Shown one piece after another: positions 51,858-60,564 of a stretch of DNA of 64,000 nt. This DNA is from Bacillota bacterium. Lineage in GTDB: Bacteria > Bacillota > Clostridia > Clostridiales > Caloramatoraceae. Where the stretch lies: positions 1-64,000 of the forward strand of contig JAEZLD010000204.1 of assembly GCA_023415335.1 (NCBI GenBank), given 5' to 3'. The translations under genes and the position numbers were made by a program. Numbering within the stretch: position 1 is the stretch's first letter; the number at the start of each line of letters is the position of its first letter. The notes beneath the pieces were generated by a model. That model was not told the DNA's origin, searched no databases, and saw only the letters and a program-made list of their open reading frames with translations.

Positions 51858-52508
51858 TTATAATAACTTTATACTTTTAATTTTGGGAATCTTATAAAGT
51901 TCCTCAATAATAACCTCCTGGGAAACTGACTTGGTGGGTTTAAGGGAAAGCTCAATAAGTATATCCTTGTCTATTTGCTGCACATCAATTGCTGTAATGC
52001 TTATCTCAAGTGCTCCTAAGATACTTCCTACCTCCCCAATTATTCCTGTAGCATCGGGCATAACCATCTGTACGATAATGGCATCTACGACCCTTGTAAT
52101 TCTATGCTCAACCTTCTTCAGGCCCTTGAGCCCCAAATACATAACAATGTTTGTGACTATTGCTTGAATATACAAGCCTGTGCCTACAGTAAGTCCCACA
52201 CATGCTACCACCCACAGACTTGCTGCGGTTGTAAGGCCCTTTACCGAAGCACCCTCTTTTATAATGGTGCCCGCACCCAGGAAGCCTATTCCGCTTATGA
52301 CCTGAGATGCCATCCTGAAGGGATCATATTTGTAGCCTGGATTTAGGACATAAAAATCCAGTACTGTTATTTGCACAAGGGCTGCCCCTACGCACACAAG
52401 CACATGGGTTCTAAGCCCTGCAGGACGCCCTAATTGCTCTCTTTCAAAGCCTATGACACCACCCAGTATAAACGCCAGAATAAGTCTTACAACCAGTTCA
52501 ATCCACAT
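51858..52508 (-). CDS. MgtC/SapB-family membrane protein
   Basis: 216 residues. The N-terminal hydrophobic part (about 1-125, four or five helices) has the MgtC signatures LAFILGGVIGFEREQLGRPAGLRTH and ISGIGFLGAGTII. The C-terminal 80 residues form an ACT-like soluble domain. The family affects magnesium limitation responses and membrane energetics in other bacteria, with no proven transport. ATG 52508 follows GGGAAGTGATTTT. It is monocistronic. The upstream leader (52509-52922) was examined for an M-box-type fold and none was recognised. Confidence 0.9.
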   Translation of the reverse strand: MWIELVVRLILAFILGGVIGFEREQLGRPAGLRTHVLVCVGAALVQITVLDFYVLNPGYKYDPFRMASQVISGIGFLGAGTIIKEGASVKGLTTAASLWVVACVGLTVGTGLYIQAIVTNIVMYLGLKGLKKVEHRITRVVDAIIVQMVMPDATGIIGEVGSILGALEISITAIDVQQIDKDILIELSLKPTKSVSQEVIIEELYKIPKIKSIKLL

Positions 52509-52922
52509 AAAATCACTTCCCAACTATCGCTTACAATATACAGAATAGATACTGCCGCCATTATAGAACAATAGTACAATACACTGCCCAGGCGGATGCT
52601 AAACTACAAGACATCAGAGATGCTGTTTGAGGCGCATCTGGTCCTTATATACTACAGCCTAAGATGTTTTCCTTTGGGATTATATCTGAATATCAATTAC
52701 GATATGCACCGCATGGTGGCAATGTCATTGACGTATCTGTCACATTCAAATGGAACTTTGGTTGTAGAAAACACTAGTCAAAGGTAATCTCTTAATACAT
52801 TAGTTCAATTTATTACTGCAATTTTGGCGTTTTGAAAAAAAGCAAAATGTTATATTGGTAGTTTGTAAGATTATGTTGGTTCTTTATTAAATATTTATAT
52901 ATGATTTATAGCCTCCGCTTGC
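52509..52922. other. Intergenic region upstream of the mgtC-like gene
   Basis: About 410 bases. An open frame of 63 codons at 52596-52787 (plus) has no ribosome site and no recognisable similarity. The region otherwise holds only AT-rich sequence and presumably the mgtC promoter. Confidence 0.4.
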
Positions 52923-53837
52923 TTATGTTGTCGGCTGTGATTTCCTGCTTTTTTCAAACATATCTACCAGTACCCTTCCAATCCTCAATGAATACTCCAC
53001 TACCAGATGCTTCTGATCGTTTGGCAGAAAGCGACCGAATTCCTGAATTTCATAAGTAAGATCCCCATCATAGCCAATATCGGCCAGACCAGCCATGGCC
53101 TCTGCCCAATCGATATTACCATGAAACGGCATCAGATGCTCATCACTTACACCATGGTTGTCCTGAACATGTATGGCATGGAGGCGAGAACCTATGATAT
53201 TCAGGTTCTGCCGGTGAAAATGTTGCCCTACCAGATTACCATGACCAAAGTCATAGCAGACACCCACATGCTTAGGGTCATTGAAAGCGTCTACCAGCTC
53301 AATCAGTTCATAAGGGCTAGCACAATAGCTACGCTGGGAATACTGACCGGAGCAATATTCAAATTCATTTTCCAGACAGATGCCGATACCATTTTCCCGG
53401 GCGGTATTCACATGCCTGCTGTAATACTCCAGGTTGCGTTCAAGAGATACTGACATATCTGGTCCTGCAGAATAAACAGTACATGGATGGGTAACGGTCC
53501 ATTCCACTCCCAGCTGGGCCGATGCAATGATGGAACGGCGTATCAGTTCTTCCATTACCTTAACCTTGTTTTCATCCTTCTCTGCAAACACATCATAATA
53601 GGGCAGGTGGGACTGTTTGAAAACTACGTTCCAGCGCCGTCCCATCTCAGCTATATCCTTTATATAGTCTTCCCAATCATCGTCCCTCATCCTGGAGTGA
53701 GGGTTCATTGCATCGCAAAAATTAATATCCAGAACCTTATATCCCTCCTTGGCACATGTGGCAATACAAAATTCAAAGCCATTTCGCTCTCGGCCAGGCT
53801 GGAAGGCACAGATGTTAGTCGATGTAGAAATCTCCAT
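52923..53837 (-). CDS. Sugar phosphate isomerase/epimerase (xylose isomerase-like TIM barrel)
   Basis: 304 residues. AP-endonuclease-2/xylose isomerase-like fold with metal ligands seen in ICLENEFEY, VCYDFGHGN, LHAIHVQDNHG and DLTYEIQEFG. Such enzymes epimerise or isomerise keto-sugars or inositol derivatives. ATG 53837 follows AAAGGAGAAACAT. It is the fourth gene of the ABC importer operon and separated from the binding-protein gene by a hairpin, so it likely acts on the imported sugar (inference). Confidence 0.88.
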   Translation of the reverse strand: MEISTSTNICAFQPGRERNGFEFCIATCAKEGYKVLDINFCDAMNPHSRMRDDDWEDYIKDIAEMGRRWNVVFKQSHLPYYDVFAEKDENKVKVMEELIRRSIIASAQLGVEWTVTHPCTVYSAGPDMSVSLERNLEYYSRHVNTARENGIGICLENEFEYCSGQYSQRSYCASPYELIELVDAFNDPKHVGVCYDFGHGNLVGQHFHRQNLNIIGSRLHAIHVQDNHGVSDEHLMPFHGNIDWAEAMAGLADIGYDGDLTYEIQEFGRFLPNDQKHLVVEYSLRIGRVLVDMFEKSRKSQPTT

Positions 53838-53862
53838 ATGTTTCTCCTTTCTCTGACAAGCA

Positions 53863-53893
53863 CAAGGTTCTGAAGCAATGCAACAGAACCTTG
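53863..53893 (-). promoter_or_regulatory. Intercistronic hairpin after the binding-protein gene
   Basis: CAAGGTTCTG and CAGAACCTTG form a perfect 10-bp stem around an 11-base loop. Such hairpins often protect the abundant binding-protein message and lower expression of the next gene. Confidence 0.6.
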
Positions 53894-53939
53894 CGTCCAT
53901 AAATATGCATGGAGTCCTGTTATCTTTTAGTAGACTAAA

Positions 53940-55319
53940 TTACTTGGTTGTATTGTTGCGAACATATTCTGTAAGCAGGTTGCCTAATTCATCGCTCATA
54001 ATTTCTATAGTCTCCTTAACAGTCTGCTTATTCTTAAGCATATCGGAGCTACACTGCATGACAGCATAATAGAAGTCGGTGGATGGTCCCACGGTTACAC
54101 TACACATATCCTTTGGAGTGTTATTAAGCTGTTCAAAAGCTAAAAGATATTGAGGATATTTACTGGTTACAGCCTTGTATGCAGCGTCATCAACGGAGGC
54201 AGTGTTGGCAGGGGTATATCCAGTGCCCGCCGCAAAGTCAGCCTGAACCTCAGCAGAGGTCAGGTACTGCATGAAATGCCATGAAGCTTCTTTTTTCAAT
54301 GCTTCACCAGAATCAAACATAGCGAGGCAGGAGCCAGAAATAGTAGCACCATGGGAGGCCTTATCATTAACTCTAAGGTAAGTTCCTACTCCTAAATCAA
54401 AAGCACCATTAACCTTGGAAAGAATTGAGGTAACGCTAGAGGAAGAACTGGTCATAAGTGCAATCTCACCGGCAATAAACTTATCGACGGAGCTGTTTTC
54501 GTTAACCAAAGCTCCAGCGTCATACATAGCCTTCCACTCTGTAAGGAAGGTTTCCAATGCACCATTGTCGATGCAGGCCAGCTCGCTGGCGATTCCAGTA
54601 GAACCATTTTTCTCATTTACAACATAGCTACCTAGCTGTCCAATCCAGTTTGCCAGAGTAGGAGTGTTAGGAACACTCTGGAATGCCTTTTGTGTCATGC
54701 CTTTAGCCTTCATATCTTTAGCCAGTGCGATAACATCAGCAAAGGTATCAGGAGCCTTGGTCCATCCAGCCTTAGCTAAAAGATCTTTATTATAATAGGT
54801 AACTGTTGTTGATGTAGCAAATGGCATTCCAAGCTGACTGCCAGCAAACTGCCAATTAGCTAATGCTGCGGAAAGATATTTCCCCATCAGAGTATCATCG
54901 GGGTAATTTGTCAGAGCATCATCTACAGTATAGGCTTTTCCGGAATTAATATAAGTTGTCTTACCGGTGGCATCCATCTGCATAATGTCAGGTAACTCCT
55001 TAAAGTTCCCGCCAGAAATCATAGTCTTTAGCAATGTGGTAGCATCAGAATACTGGCCCTGATAAATAGCATTGACAGTAATGCCATATTTGTTAGTTTC
55101 GTTGAAATCTTTAACATACTTATCCATCAGCACTCCAGCCTCGTCAGAAGCACAGTGCCAAAATGTGATTTTCACATCTTCTGTACCAAGTAAGGATTTA
55201 ACAGCCCCAGGTTTTTTCTCATCAGGCTTTTCACCGTCATTTCCACCTTTTCCGGTGCCACAGGCAGTCAGAGCAAAAGTCAGAACTAATGTCATAAATA
55301 ATGCTAGGAACCTTTTCAT
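53940..55319 (-). CDS. ABC transporter sugar-binding lipoprotein
   Basis: 459 residues. The lipoprotein signal is MKRFLALFMTLVLTFALTAC, with the lipid-acceptor Cys20 in the lipobox LTAC. The mature protein is a family 1 solute-binding protein (ITFWHCASDEAGVLMDKYVKDFN, later GTGYTPANTAS and ASWHFMQYL), nearest in pattern to UgpB-type glycerol-phosphate or oligosaccharide binders. ATG 55319 follows AAGGAGGGTATCAAA; the longer frame is rejected. Third gene of the importer operon after the two permeases. Confidence 0.93.
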   Translation of the reverse strand: MKRFLALFMTLVLTFALTACGTGKGGNDGEKPDEKKPGAVKSLLGTEDVKITFWHCASDEAGVLMDKYVKDFNETNKYGITVNAIYQGQYSDATTLLKTMISGGNFKELPDIMQMDATGKTTYINSGKAYTVDDALTNYPDDTLMGKYLSAALANWQFAGSQLGMPFATSTTVTYYNKDLLAKAGWTKAPDTFADVIALAKDMKAKGMTQKAFQSVPNTPTLANWIGQLGSYVVNEKNGSTGIASELACIDNGALETFLTEWKAMYDAGALVNENSSVDKFIAGEIALMTSSSSSVTSILSKVNGAFDLGVGTYLRVNDKASHGATISGSCLAMFDSGEALKKEASWHFMQYLTSAEVQADFAAGTGYTPANTASVDDAAYKAVTSKYPQYLLAFEQLNNTPKDMCSVTVGPSTDFYYAVMQCSSDMLKNKQTVKETIEIMSDELGNLLTEYVRNNTTK

Positions 55320-55421
55320 TTTGATACCCTCCTTAATAAAATCATTTAATATATTTCCACAGTGCTGGAGATGGATAAAGTCCTCCATCACATGGAAAAC
55401 ACGAAATTATACCTATACATC

Positions 55422-56255
55422 CTAACCCACCAGTGATCCATCTGTCCCTCCTTTGGACATGTTCCTGCGCATAATGATGAACAGGATAAAGGATGGAATC
55501 AGAGAGATGGCCACGCCGGCCAGAACCAGTTCATAATTAGTATCCTCCCAAGAGATAAGCTTGGTAATTCCTACCATGATTGTACGCATATTAGGAGCAC
55601 TGGCCGTAACAATCAGAGGCCATAGATATGCGTTCCAAAGAGTGATAAAGCTCTGTACAAAAAGCGTTGTTAAAACCGGCTTACAAATAGGAATTAAAAT
55701 ATTAAGTATGTACCCTATATCACCACAACCATCAATTTGTGCAGCTTGGCGCAAATCCTTAGGTATGCCAAGAAACCGCTGACGCAGCATGAACATCTGG
55801 CTGGCACTTACAAAACCAGTGATACACATGCCAAGATATGTATTAAGCAATCCAAGTTTGGATACAGTTATGTAGTTAGTTACTAAAAGCGTATCTCCTG
55901 GCAGCATCATGGTACCAAGTATCAGAATAAAGAAGAAATTCTTTCCCTTGAAGTCATAATGGGTCATAACATATGCGCAGCTGACTGAAAAGACAAGTCT
56001 TACAGTCGTACCCATAAATGACATTACAAAGGAGTTAAGCATATATCGCATCATAGGCGCCTTGTAAATAGCATCCTTGAAGTTCTGTAGATATCCGAAG
56101 CTCTCTGGCAGCAGCTTTGGTGACGCAAATTCACCAGAGGTTTTAAAGGCTCCAAAGATGCAATAGATGACTGGGAATATCAATATCAATCCGATAACGA
56201 TTGCTACCACGGAGACAACCACATCTACAACCCTCTTTTTCGTTGAATGCTTCAT
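55422..56255 (-). CDS. ABC sugar transporter permease, MalG/UgpE type
   Basis: 277 residues with six hydrophobic helices. The EAA loop reads RQAAQIDGCGDIGYILNILIPICKP (about 172-196), which contacts the ATPase. The N-terminal helix is VVSVVAIVIGLILIFPVIYCIFGAFK. It overlaps the first permease gene by four bases. No ATP-binding subunit is encoded nearby, so a shared MsmX-type ATPase encoded elsewhere is expected. Confidence 0.92.
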   Translation of the reverse strand: MKHSTKKRVVDVVVSVVAIVIGLILIFPVIYCIFGAFKTSGEFASPKLLPESFGYLQNFKDAIYKAPMMRYMLNSFVMSFMGTTVRLVFSVSCAYVMTHYDFKGKNFFFILILGTMMLPGDTLLVTNYITVSKLGLLNTYLGMCITGFVSASQMFMLRQRFLGIPKDLRQAAQIDGCGDIGYILNILIPICKPVLTTLFVQSFITLWNAYLWPLIVTASAPNMRTIMVGITKLISWEDTNYELVLAGVAISLIPSFILFIIMRRNMSKGGTDGSLVG

Positions 56256-57193
56256 TGATAGTGCACCCCTTTCCGTTCATAAATAAATGCTAGAATGGTG
56301 AAAATAAAGGTAAGCGTGAAGGTTGTCAAGCTGACTACTGCCGCCAGACTATAGTTAGAGCTGCCATAACCGGAAGCGAACATCATATACATCAATGTTG
56401 TTGTACTTCGGGAAGGTCCGCCCTGAGTTATAATAATCATGGGCCCTGAGGTCATCATGGCTAGAACCGTATTGGTGCACAGCACATAAAAGATTGTTGG
56501 TGAAATCAGGGGAATCTGAATTTTGAAAATTCGGGTCAAGAATCCTGTACCATCCAGTTCACAGGCCTCCATAATCTGCTTAGGAATACCCCGCAGCGCC
56601 GACTGGAAAAGCAAAAAGTCAAACCCGATTCCCATCCATACAGTAAGAATTATACATGTATAAAGGGCAGTTTCTCTGCTTTCGAACCATCCCAGATTTG
56701 TGCCCAAATATGCATTAATACAGCCTAGTGTAGGGCTGAACATGGATTTAAATATCATACAGGCTGCAGACATAGATATAGACATAGGCAAGGTAAACAT
56801 GGTCTCATATACAGCACTGAGCCGTCTTTTCTTGTTAGCTAAAAGGGCCAGAGAGATGGTCAAAATTAATGTAGCAGGAACATTGATAAATGTTATGGTT
56901 ATGGAGTTAATAAGTGCTTTTCTGAAGTCATTGCGTCCAAATACATAGGAGAAATTGTCTAATCCCACAAAGCGGAGAATGTCGCCTTTATCGTTTACAG
57001 CACAGAGACTATAAACAACAGTTCGGATGAATGGATAATACACAAACAAAATGGCAAACACCAACATTGGCGCAAGAAATGCAATAATTTTCAACGCCTT
57101 GGTTTTTTTTATACCCCGTGCCGGCATCCCTTTATGAGAAGACACAGTAGCACTACTTACGGTCATCTCCTCTTTAACATACAATGATTTCAT
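56252..57193 (-). CDS. ABC sugar transporter permease, MalF/UgpA type
   Basis: 313 residues with six helices after a 30-residue basic cytoplasmic head. Conserved segments include LVFAILFVYYPFIRTVVYSL and the EAA loop MEACELDGTGFLTRIFKIQIPLISP. First gene of the importer operon; GAGGAGATATAT precedes the ATG. Substrate is probably a sugar, sugar alcohol or glycerol-phosphate-like compound, judging by the UgpB-like partner. Confidence 0.92.
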   Translation of the reverse strand: MKSLYVKEEMTVSSATVSSHKGMPARGIKKTKALKIIAFLAPMLVFAILFVYYPFIRTVVYSLCAVNDKGDILRFVGLDNFSYVFGRNDFRKALINSITITFINVPATLILTISLALLANKKRRLSAVYETMFTLPMSISMSAACMIFKSMFSPTLGCINAYLGTNLGWFESRETALYTCIILTVWMGIGFDFLLFQSALRGIPKQIMEACELDGTGFLTRIFKIQIPLISPTIFYVLCTNTVLAMMTSGPMIIITQGGPSRSTTTLMYMMFASGYGSSNYSLAAVVSLTTFTLTFIFTILAFIYERKGVHYQ

Positions 57194-57443
57194 ATATATC
57201 TCCTCTCTTTAGTTAGTGTAACAATTAGCATTTATCATACATTGACAGCCTTGAATATTAACCTTTTACTTGTAAAAATAGAATAACTCCTTGATGGTTT
57301 ATGGTAAAACTGAATCACAGAAACAAAACACCCATCCACCAATAAAGGAGCTGTTCTGATATAAATGATACCTTGCAGACAACTTTCCTTGGAATAAAAG
57401 CTTTCAAATTACCAAGAACCATTTAAGACTGTGCAAATAAAGC

Positions 57444-57827
57444 TTATGGTCTTACAACTATACGATAGGTCTTTGGATCTATTGCACGTTGGAAAGCGCA
57501 TTCAATTTTATCCAACGGAACAGTTTCTGATATAAGTATTGAAGGATCAACCACGCGGCTTGACAGAAGACTTGCAGCTAACTTATCATCCTTTTTAAGT
57601 CTCTTAACTGCTTCTACTACCTCAGCTACAGTACCTGCCACCTCATGTTCCCCTGCAAATGGGTATCTTTTCATACCCCCGTTGTATATTCTCTTCTCCA
57701 GTGTACATATGGCACAGCTGTCAACCTTAACAATCACCTGCTTTCCTACCAGATGCTTCAATTACTTTTCTACTATTTCAACTTTTTTCTCTCCTGTTAA
57801 AAGAGCAACCTTATATGTGTAACTCGT
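57444..57827 (-). pseudogene. Decayed copy of the zinc dehydrogenase gene
   Basis: It matches the gene at 49446-50480. The initiator is now ACG, and an in-frame TAA follows KVEIVEK. From 57761 the frame reads SCAICTLEKRIYNGGMKRYPFAGEHEVAG to KDDKLAA, then jumps to SLLSSRVVDPSILISETVPLDK and the normal C terminus. About 200 codons, including the zinc loop and Rossmann domain, are missing. GHE has also become EHE. Confidence 0.85.
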
Positions 57828-57848
57828 AAAAAATCCTCCTATAATTTC

Positions 57849-58037
57849 TTACTTTGAACCAGTGAAGCCCGTTCCTATTACCGAACCCACACCAGCCCTT
57901 GCAGCCTCACTTAATATTATGCCAGGATGCTTCACAGCAAGATGAACGGTAAATATACTGTCATGGTCCATAGCGATTATAAAGGTTTTCCTATTCTCTC
58001 TGAAAATGTTGTTTAAACTATGTGTTTTGTTTGACAT
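57849..58037 (-). pseudogene. Decayed copy of the aldolase gene
   Basis: It matches the gene at 50492-51292. It keeps MSNKTHSLNNIFRENRKTFI and AMDHDSIF, then ARAGVGSVIGTGFTGSK and stop. Two deletions remove about residues 50-80 and everything after G-S-K, including the Schiff-base lysine. The leader to 58143 is still close to that of the intact copy. Confidence 0.85.
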
Positions 58038-58329
58038 ATGTATTACCTATTTCCACAAAGCATAAGATATCGTTACTTTTGCTCACTTATCTTTCTTTTG
58101 TAACTTTATTATTATAATATCATGTAAGAATTTGGCCGTAAACTATGAATCTTGGAAATTTATATAGATTTTACCGATATATACTATAGATGTTCTTAAT
58201 TCTCATGGTAACAAGTTGCATTAATCAGCTGTTTCAATTACCAAAGCAAAAAAGTCCTCCTTCCGGCAAGGGGAACATGGTATAAAAAGGCTCTTGTATA
58301 AAGATATGTATCTGTACTTAAAGGGATTT

Positions 58330-58477
58330 AGTGATATTATGACCTTCGGCCATAGTTATATTGGGTTCTGCGAACCCAGCGATATTATATTAGCCTTTTT
58401 TCTGGGCGGAGTCCAATATCACTGCGCAGCAATATCACTGGCTGTGCCAATATATCTCGCCGCAGGCGAATATAACC
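58330..58477. repeat. Cluster of short hairpins separated by ATATT/AATAT blocks
   Basis: Repeated GTGATATTAT, TATATTGGG, GCGATATTATATT, CAATATCAC (twice) and GCGAATATAACC alternate with tiny GC-rich hairpins: GGGTTCtgcGAACCC, TCGCcgcaGGCGA, and CTGCGCAG. GTGATATT can pair with both AATATCAC copies, so the whole can fold as one complex element. It lies just outside the tRNA operon terminator. Confidence 0.6.
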
Positions 58478-58513
58478 AAAAAAGAGCACTTGTGTAAACA
58501 AGTGCTCTTTTTT
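58478..58513. terminator. Terminator of the second tRNA operon
   Basis: AAAAAAGAGCACTTGT and ACAAGTGCTCTTTTTT form a perfect 16-bp stem with a GTAA loop. Confidence 0.9.
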
Positions 58514-58515
58514 CA

Positions 58516-58589
58516 TGGAGCGGGTGATGGGAATCGAACCCACATAGCCAGCTTGGAAGGCTGGAGCTCTACCACTGAGCTACACCCGC
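58516..58589 (-). tRNA. tRNA-Gly(TCC)
   Basis: 74 bases with encoded CCA. Acceptor GCGGGTG/CACCCGC, anticodon loop CTTCCAA. Identical to the copy at 59140-59213. Confidence 0.93.
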
Positions 58590-58600
58590 ATATATTTAAA

Positions 58601-58676
58601 TGGAGCGGGAAACGGGGCTCAAACCCGCGACCTTTGCCTTGGCAAGGCAACGCTCTATCAACTGAGCTATTCCCGC
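58601..58676 (-). tRNA. tRNA-Gly(GCC)
   Basis: 76 bases with encoded CCA. Acceptor GCGGGAA/TTCCCGC, anticodon loop TTGCCAA. Confidence 0.93.
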
Positions 58677-58694
58677 TTATTAAGCTTTAAAAAA

Positions 58695-58778
58695 TGGTGC
58701 GGGTGAAGAGATTTGAACTCCCACGCCGTAGGCGCTAGATCCTAAGTCTAGTGCGTCTGCCAATTCCGCCACACCCGC
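58695..58778 (-). tRNA. tRNA-Leu(TAG)
   Basis: 84 bases with the long variable arm of class II tRNAs and encoded CCA. Anticodon loop CTTAGGA giving TAG. Confidence 0.93.
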
Positions 58779-58799
58779 ACGTTTTAAGCTATTTATAAA

Positions 58800-58875
58800 T
58801 GGTGAGCCACCGGGGAATCGAACCCCGGACACCATGATTAAAAGTCATGTGCTCTACCGACTGAGCTAGTGGCTC
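58800..58875 (-). tRNA. tRNA-Lys(TTT)
   Basis: 76 bases with encoded CCA. Acceptor GAGCCAC/GTGGCTC, anticodon loop CTTTTAA. Confidence 0.93.
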
Positions 58876-58884
58876 ACAGTTTTT

Positions 58885-58960
58885 TGGCTGGGCAGGCAGG
58901 ACTCGAACCTACGAATGCGGGAGTCAAAGTCCCGTGCCTTACCGACTTGGCTACTGCCCA
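58885..58960 (-). tRNA. tRNA-Gln(TTG)
   Basis: 76 bases with encoded CCA. Acceptor TGGGCAG/CTGCCCA with discriminator G, anticodon loop CTTTGAC giving TTG. Confidence 0.92.
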
Positions 58961-58975
58961 AGACAATAAAAAATA

Positions 58976-59054
58976 TGGGGTGGATAAAGGGATTTGAACC
59001 CTTGGTCTCCAGAGCCACAATCTGGCGCGTTAGGCCATCTACGCTATACCCACC
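58976..59054 (-). tRNA. tRNA-His(GTG)
   Basis: 79 bases including the extra 5' G that pairs with discriminator C, as in tRNA-His, and encoded CCA. Anticodon loop TTGTGGC giving GTG. Confidence 0.92.
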
Positions 59055-59059
59055 ATATA

Positions 59060-59136
59060 TGGTGCGCCCAAAGGGATTCGAACCCCTGGCACACGGCTTA
59101 GAAGGCCGTTGCTCTATCCAACTGAGCTATGGGCGC
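59060..59136 (-). tRNA. tRNA-Arg(TCT)
   Basis: 77 bases with encoded CCA, identical to the gene at 45610-45686. Anticodon loop CTTCTAA. Confidence 0.93.
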
Positions 59137-59139
59137 ATA

Positions 59140-59213
59140 TGGAGCGGGTGATGGGAATCGAACCCACATAGCCAGCTTGGAAGGCTGGAGCTCTACCACT
59201 GAGCTACACCCGC
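59140..59213 (-). tRNA. tRNA-Gly(TCC), second copy
   Basis: 74 bases with encoded CCA, identical to 58516-58589. The two copies bracket most of the operon. Confidence 0.93.
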
Positions 59214-59272
59214 ATAACCACGGAATTATATTCTACAACATATAAAGCCTTATGTCAACCATATCTTTAAAA

Positions 59273-59348
59273 TGGTCGGGGTGACAGGGATTGAACCTGC
59301 GACCTCATGGTCCCAAACCACGCGCGCTCCCATCTGCGCTACACCCCG
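59273..59348 (-). tRNA. tRNA-Pro(TGG)
   Basis: 76 bases with encoded CCA. Acceptor CGGGGTG/CACCCCG, anticodon loop TTTGGGA giving TGG. First tRNA of the nine-gene operon. Confidence 0.93.
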
Positions 59349-59396
59349 AGGCTTTTGTTTTGTTGTTTTTCGCCGTCGTTCCTGACGACAATATAG

Positions 59397-59425
59397 AGTA
59401 TACATGATAAAGTTTTAATCGTCAA
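59397..59425 (-). promoter_or_regulatory. Promoter of the second tRNA operon
   Basis: On the minus strand TTGACG (59420-59425), 17-base spacer, TATACT (59397-59402), about 50 bases before tRNA-Pro. A near-consensus SigA promoter. Confidence 0.8.
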
Positions 59426-59434
59426 TACCCTTTT

Positions 59435-59459
59435 AAAAAAATCTTCTCTGGAAAAGATT
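59435..59459 (-). terminator. Terminator after the phosphodiesterase gene
   Basis: AATCTT and AAGATT form a short stem over the stop codon, followed by TTTTTAA. It separates the rph-rdgB transcript from the tRNA promoter. Confidence 0.6.
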
Positions 59460-59937
59460 ATTCCTTAAGGTTTATCATGTCAACATCAAATCCACCATTG
59501 TCATCAATATTTATAACTGCTGCACCAGGTTTCCCATCTCTGGGAAGAGATGTTGAACCAGGGTTTACAAATAGCACGTTTCCCACCCATTCAATGTTCT
59601 GTCTGTGGGTATGGCCATACAGCACCAGGTCTGCCTTCTCCTCTAGTGCCTTATAATACAGGGTACTCAGGTCATAGTATACCCTGTATTTATGTCCATG
59701 GGTAACAAATATTCTCTTGCCACCCAGTATAAGCGTTTTAAAAAATATAGGCTGGTAATCATAATCATTGTTTCCCGTAACATACTCTAGTGGCAGCTTA
59801 TACTTTCCATTAGCCTTAACAGCATCCTCATAATTATCCCCCAGATGTATGAGCAAATCTATATTGCCCATACGCTTCACGGCCATATCCAGGAAATAAA
59901 GGTTATTGTGTGTATCACTTAGTACCCCTATCCTCAT
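59458..59937 (-). CDS. YfcE/MJ0936-family metallophosphodiesterase
   Basis: 159 residues. The calcineurin-like metal sites are D8 and H10 in VLSDTHNN, D in LIHLGDNYEDA, N-D in VTGNNDYD, H in VTHGHKY and H-T-H in LYGHTHRQN. The family hydrolyses phosphodiesters in vitro; the cell substrate is unknown. It follows rdgB by 24 bases, an arrangement common in clostridia (rph-rdgB-yfcE), so it is probably co-transcribed. Confidence 0.92.
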   Translation of the reverse strand: MRIGVLSDTHNNLYFLDMAVKRMGNIDLLIHLGDNYEDAVKANGKYKLPLEYVTGNNDYDYQPIFFKTLILGGKRIFVTHGHKYRVYYDLSTLYYKALEEKADLVLYGHTHRQNIEWVGNVLFVNPGSTSLPRDGKPGAAVINIDDNGGFDVDMINLKE

Positions 59938-59961
59938 ACCTATGCATTCCCCCTGCTGGTA

Positions 59962-60564
59962 TTATAGTATTTTGTCAAGCTTTTTCCTAAGCTCCTTTAG
60001 GGCATTCCCCCTGTGGCTCATGGAGTTTTTCTCTTCCTCAGAGAGCTGTGCAAAGGTCTTATGTAGCTGTGGTATGTTAAACAGAGGATCATATCCAAAG
60101 CCATTATGCCCTATTTCCTCATGGCCTATTATCCCTTCAACGGTGCCCCTTGCATCAATCCTGATGCCATCTGGAGTCAGCATAACTATGGAGCATACAA
60201 ATCTGGCAGTCCTCTTATCATCAGGAGTGTTCTTAAGCTCCTCTAATAGCTTATTATTATTAGCCTTATCGTCCCCATGAACTCCTGAGTATCTGGCAGA
60301 ATATACTCCAGGCTTTCCTTCAAGTGCATCCACCTCTAATCCTGAGTCATCTGCCAGGGCGGCCTCTCCGGTCATATCCAATATTGCTTTTGCTTTAATA
60401 TAAGCATTTTCTTCAAAGGTTTTACCATTCTCATCTACTTCTACATCTATGTTCGCTTCCTTAAGGGAAAGCACCTCATAGGGAAAATCCTTGAGCATAG
60501 ATTTTATCTCATGTATTTTATGGGCATTGTTGCTGGCAATTATTATTCTCTTAAAGCTGCTCAT
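59962..60564 (-). CDS. rdgB: XTP/dITP diphosphatase (RdgB/HAM1)
   Basis: 200 residues. It removes non-canonical purine triphosphates by cleaving them to monophosphates. Signatures are [41 protein letters not shown] and [11 protein letters not shown] with SHRGNALK near the end. AAGGAGAAGATAG precedes the ATG, which overlaps the 3' end of rph by 14 bases, indicating coupling. Confidence 0.96.
   Translation of the reverse strand: MSSFKRIIIASNNAHKIHEIKSMLKDFPYEVLSLKEANIDVEVDENGKTFEENAYIKAKAILDMTGEAALADDSGLEVDALEGKPGVYSARYSGVHGDDKANNNKLLEELKNTPDDKRTARFVCSIVMLTPDGIRIDARGTVEGIIGHEEIGHNGFGYDPLFNIPQLHKTFAQLSEEEKNSMSHRGNALKELRKKLDKIL

Noticed and set aside
52596..52787. 63-codon plus-strand open frame upstream of the mgtC-like gene
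   Set aside because: No ribosome site, no recognisable motif, and the composition looks non-coding.
52509..52922. Possible magnesium (M-box) riboswitch ahead of the mgtC-like gene
   Set aside because: I could not recognise the conserved helices or loops, and no terminator/antiterminator pair is visible.
57240..57440. Inverted CTCCTT/AAGGAG segment downstream of the decayed dehydrogenase as an insertion sequence remnant
   Set aside because: Too short, no transposase similarity and no target duplication could be shown.
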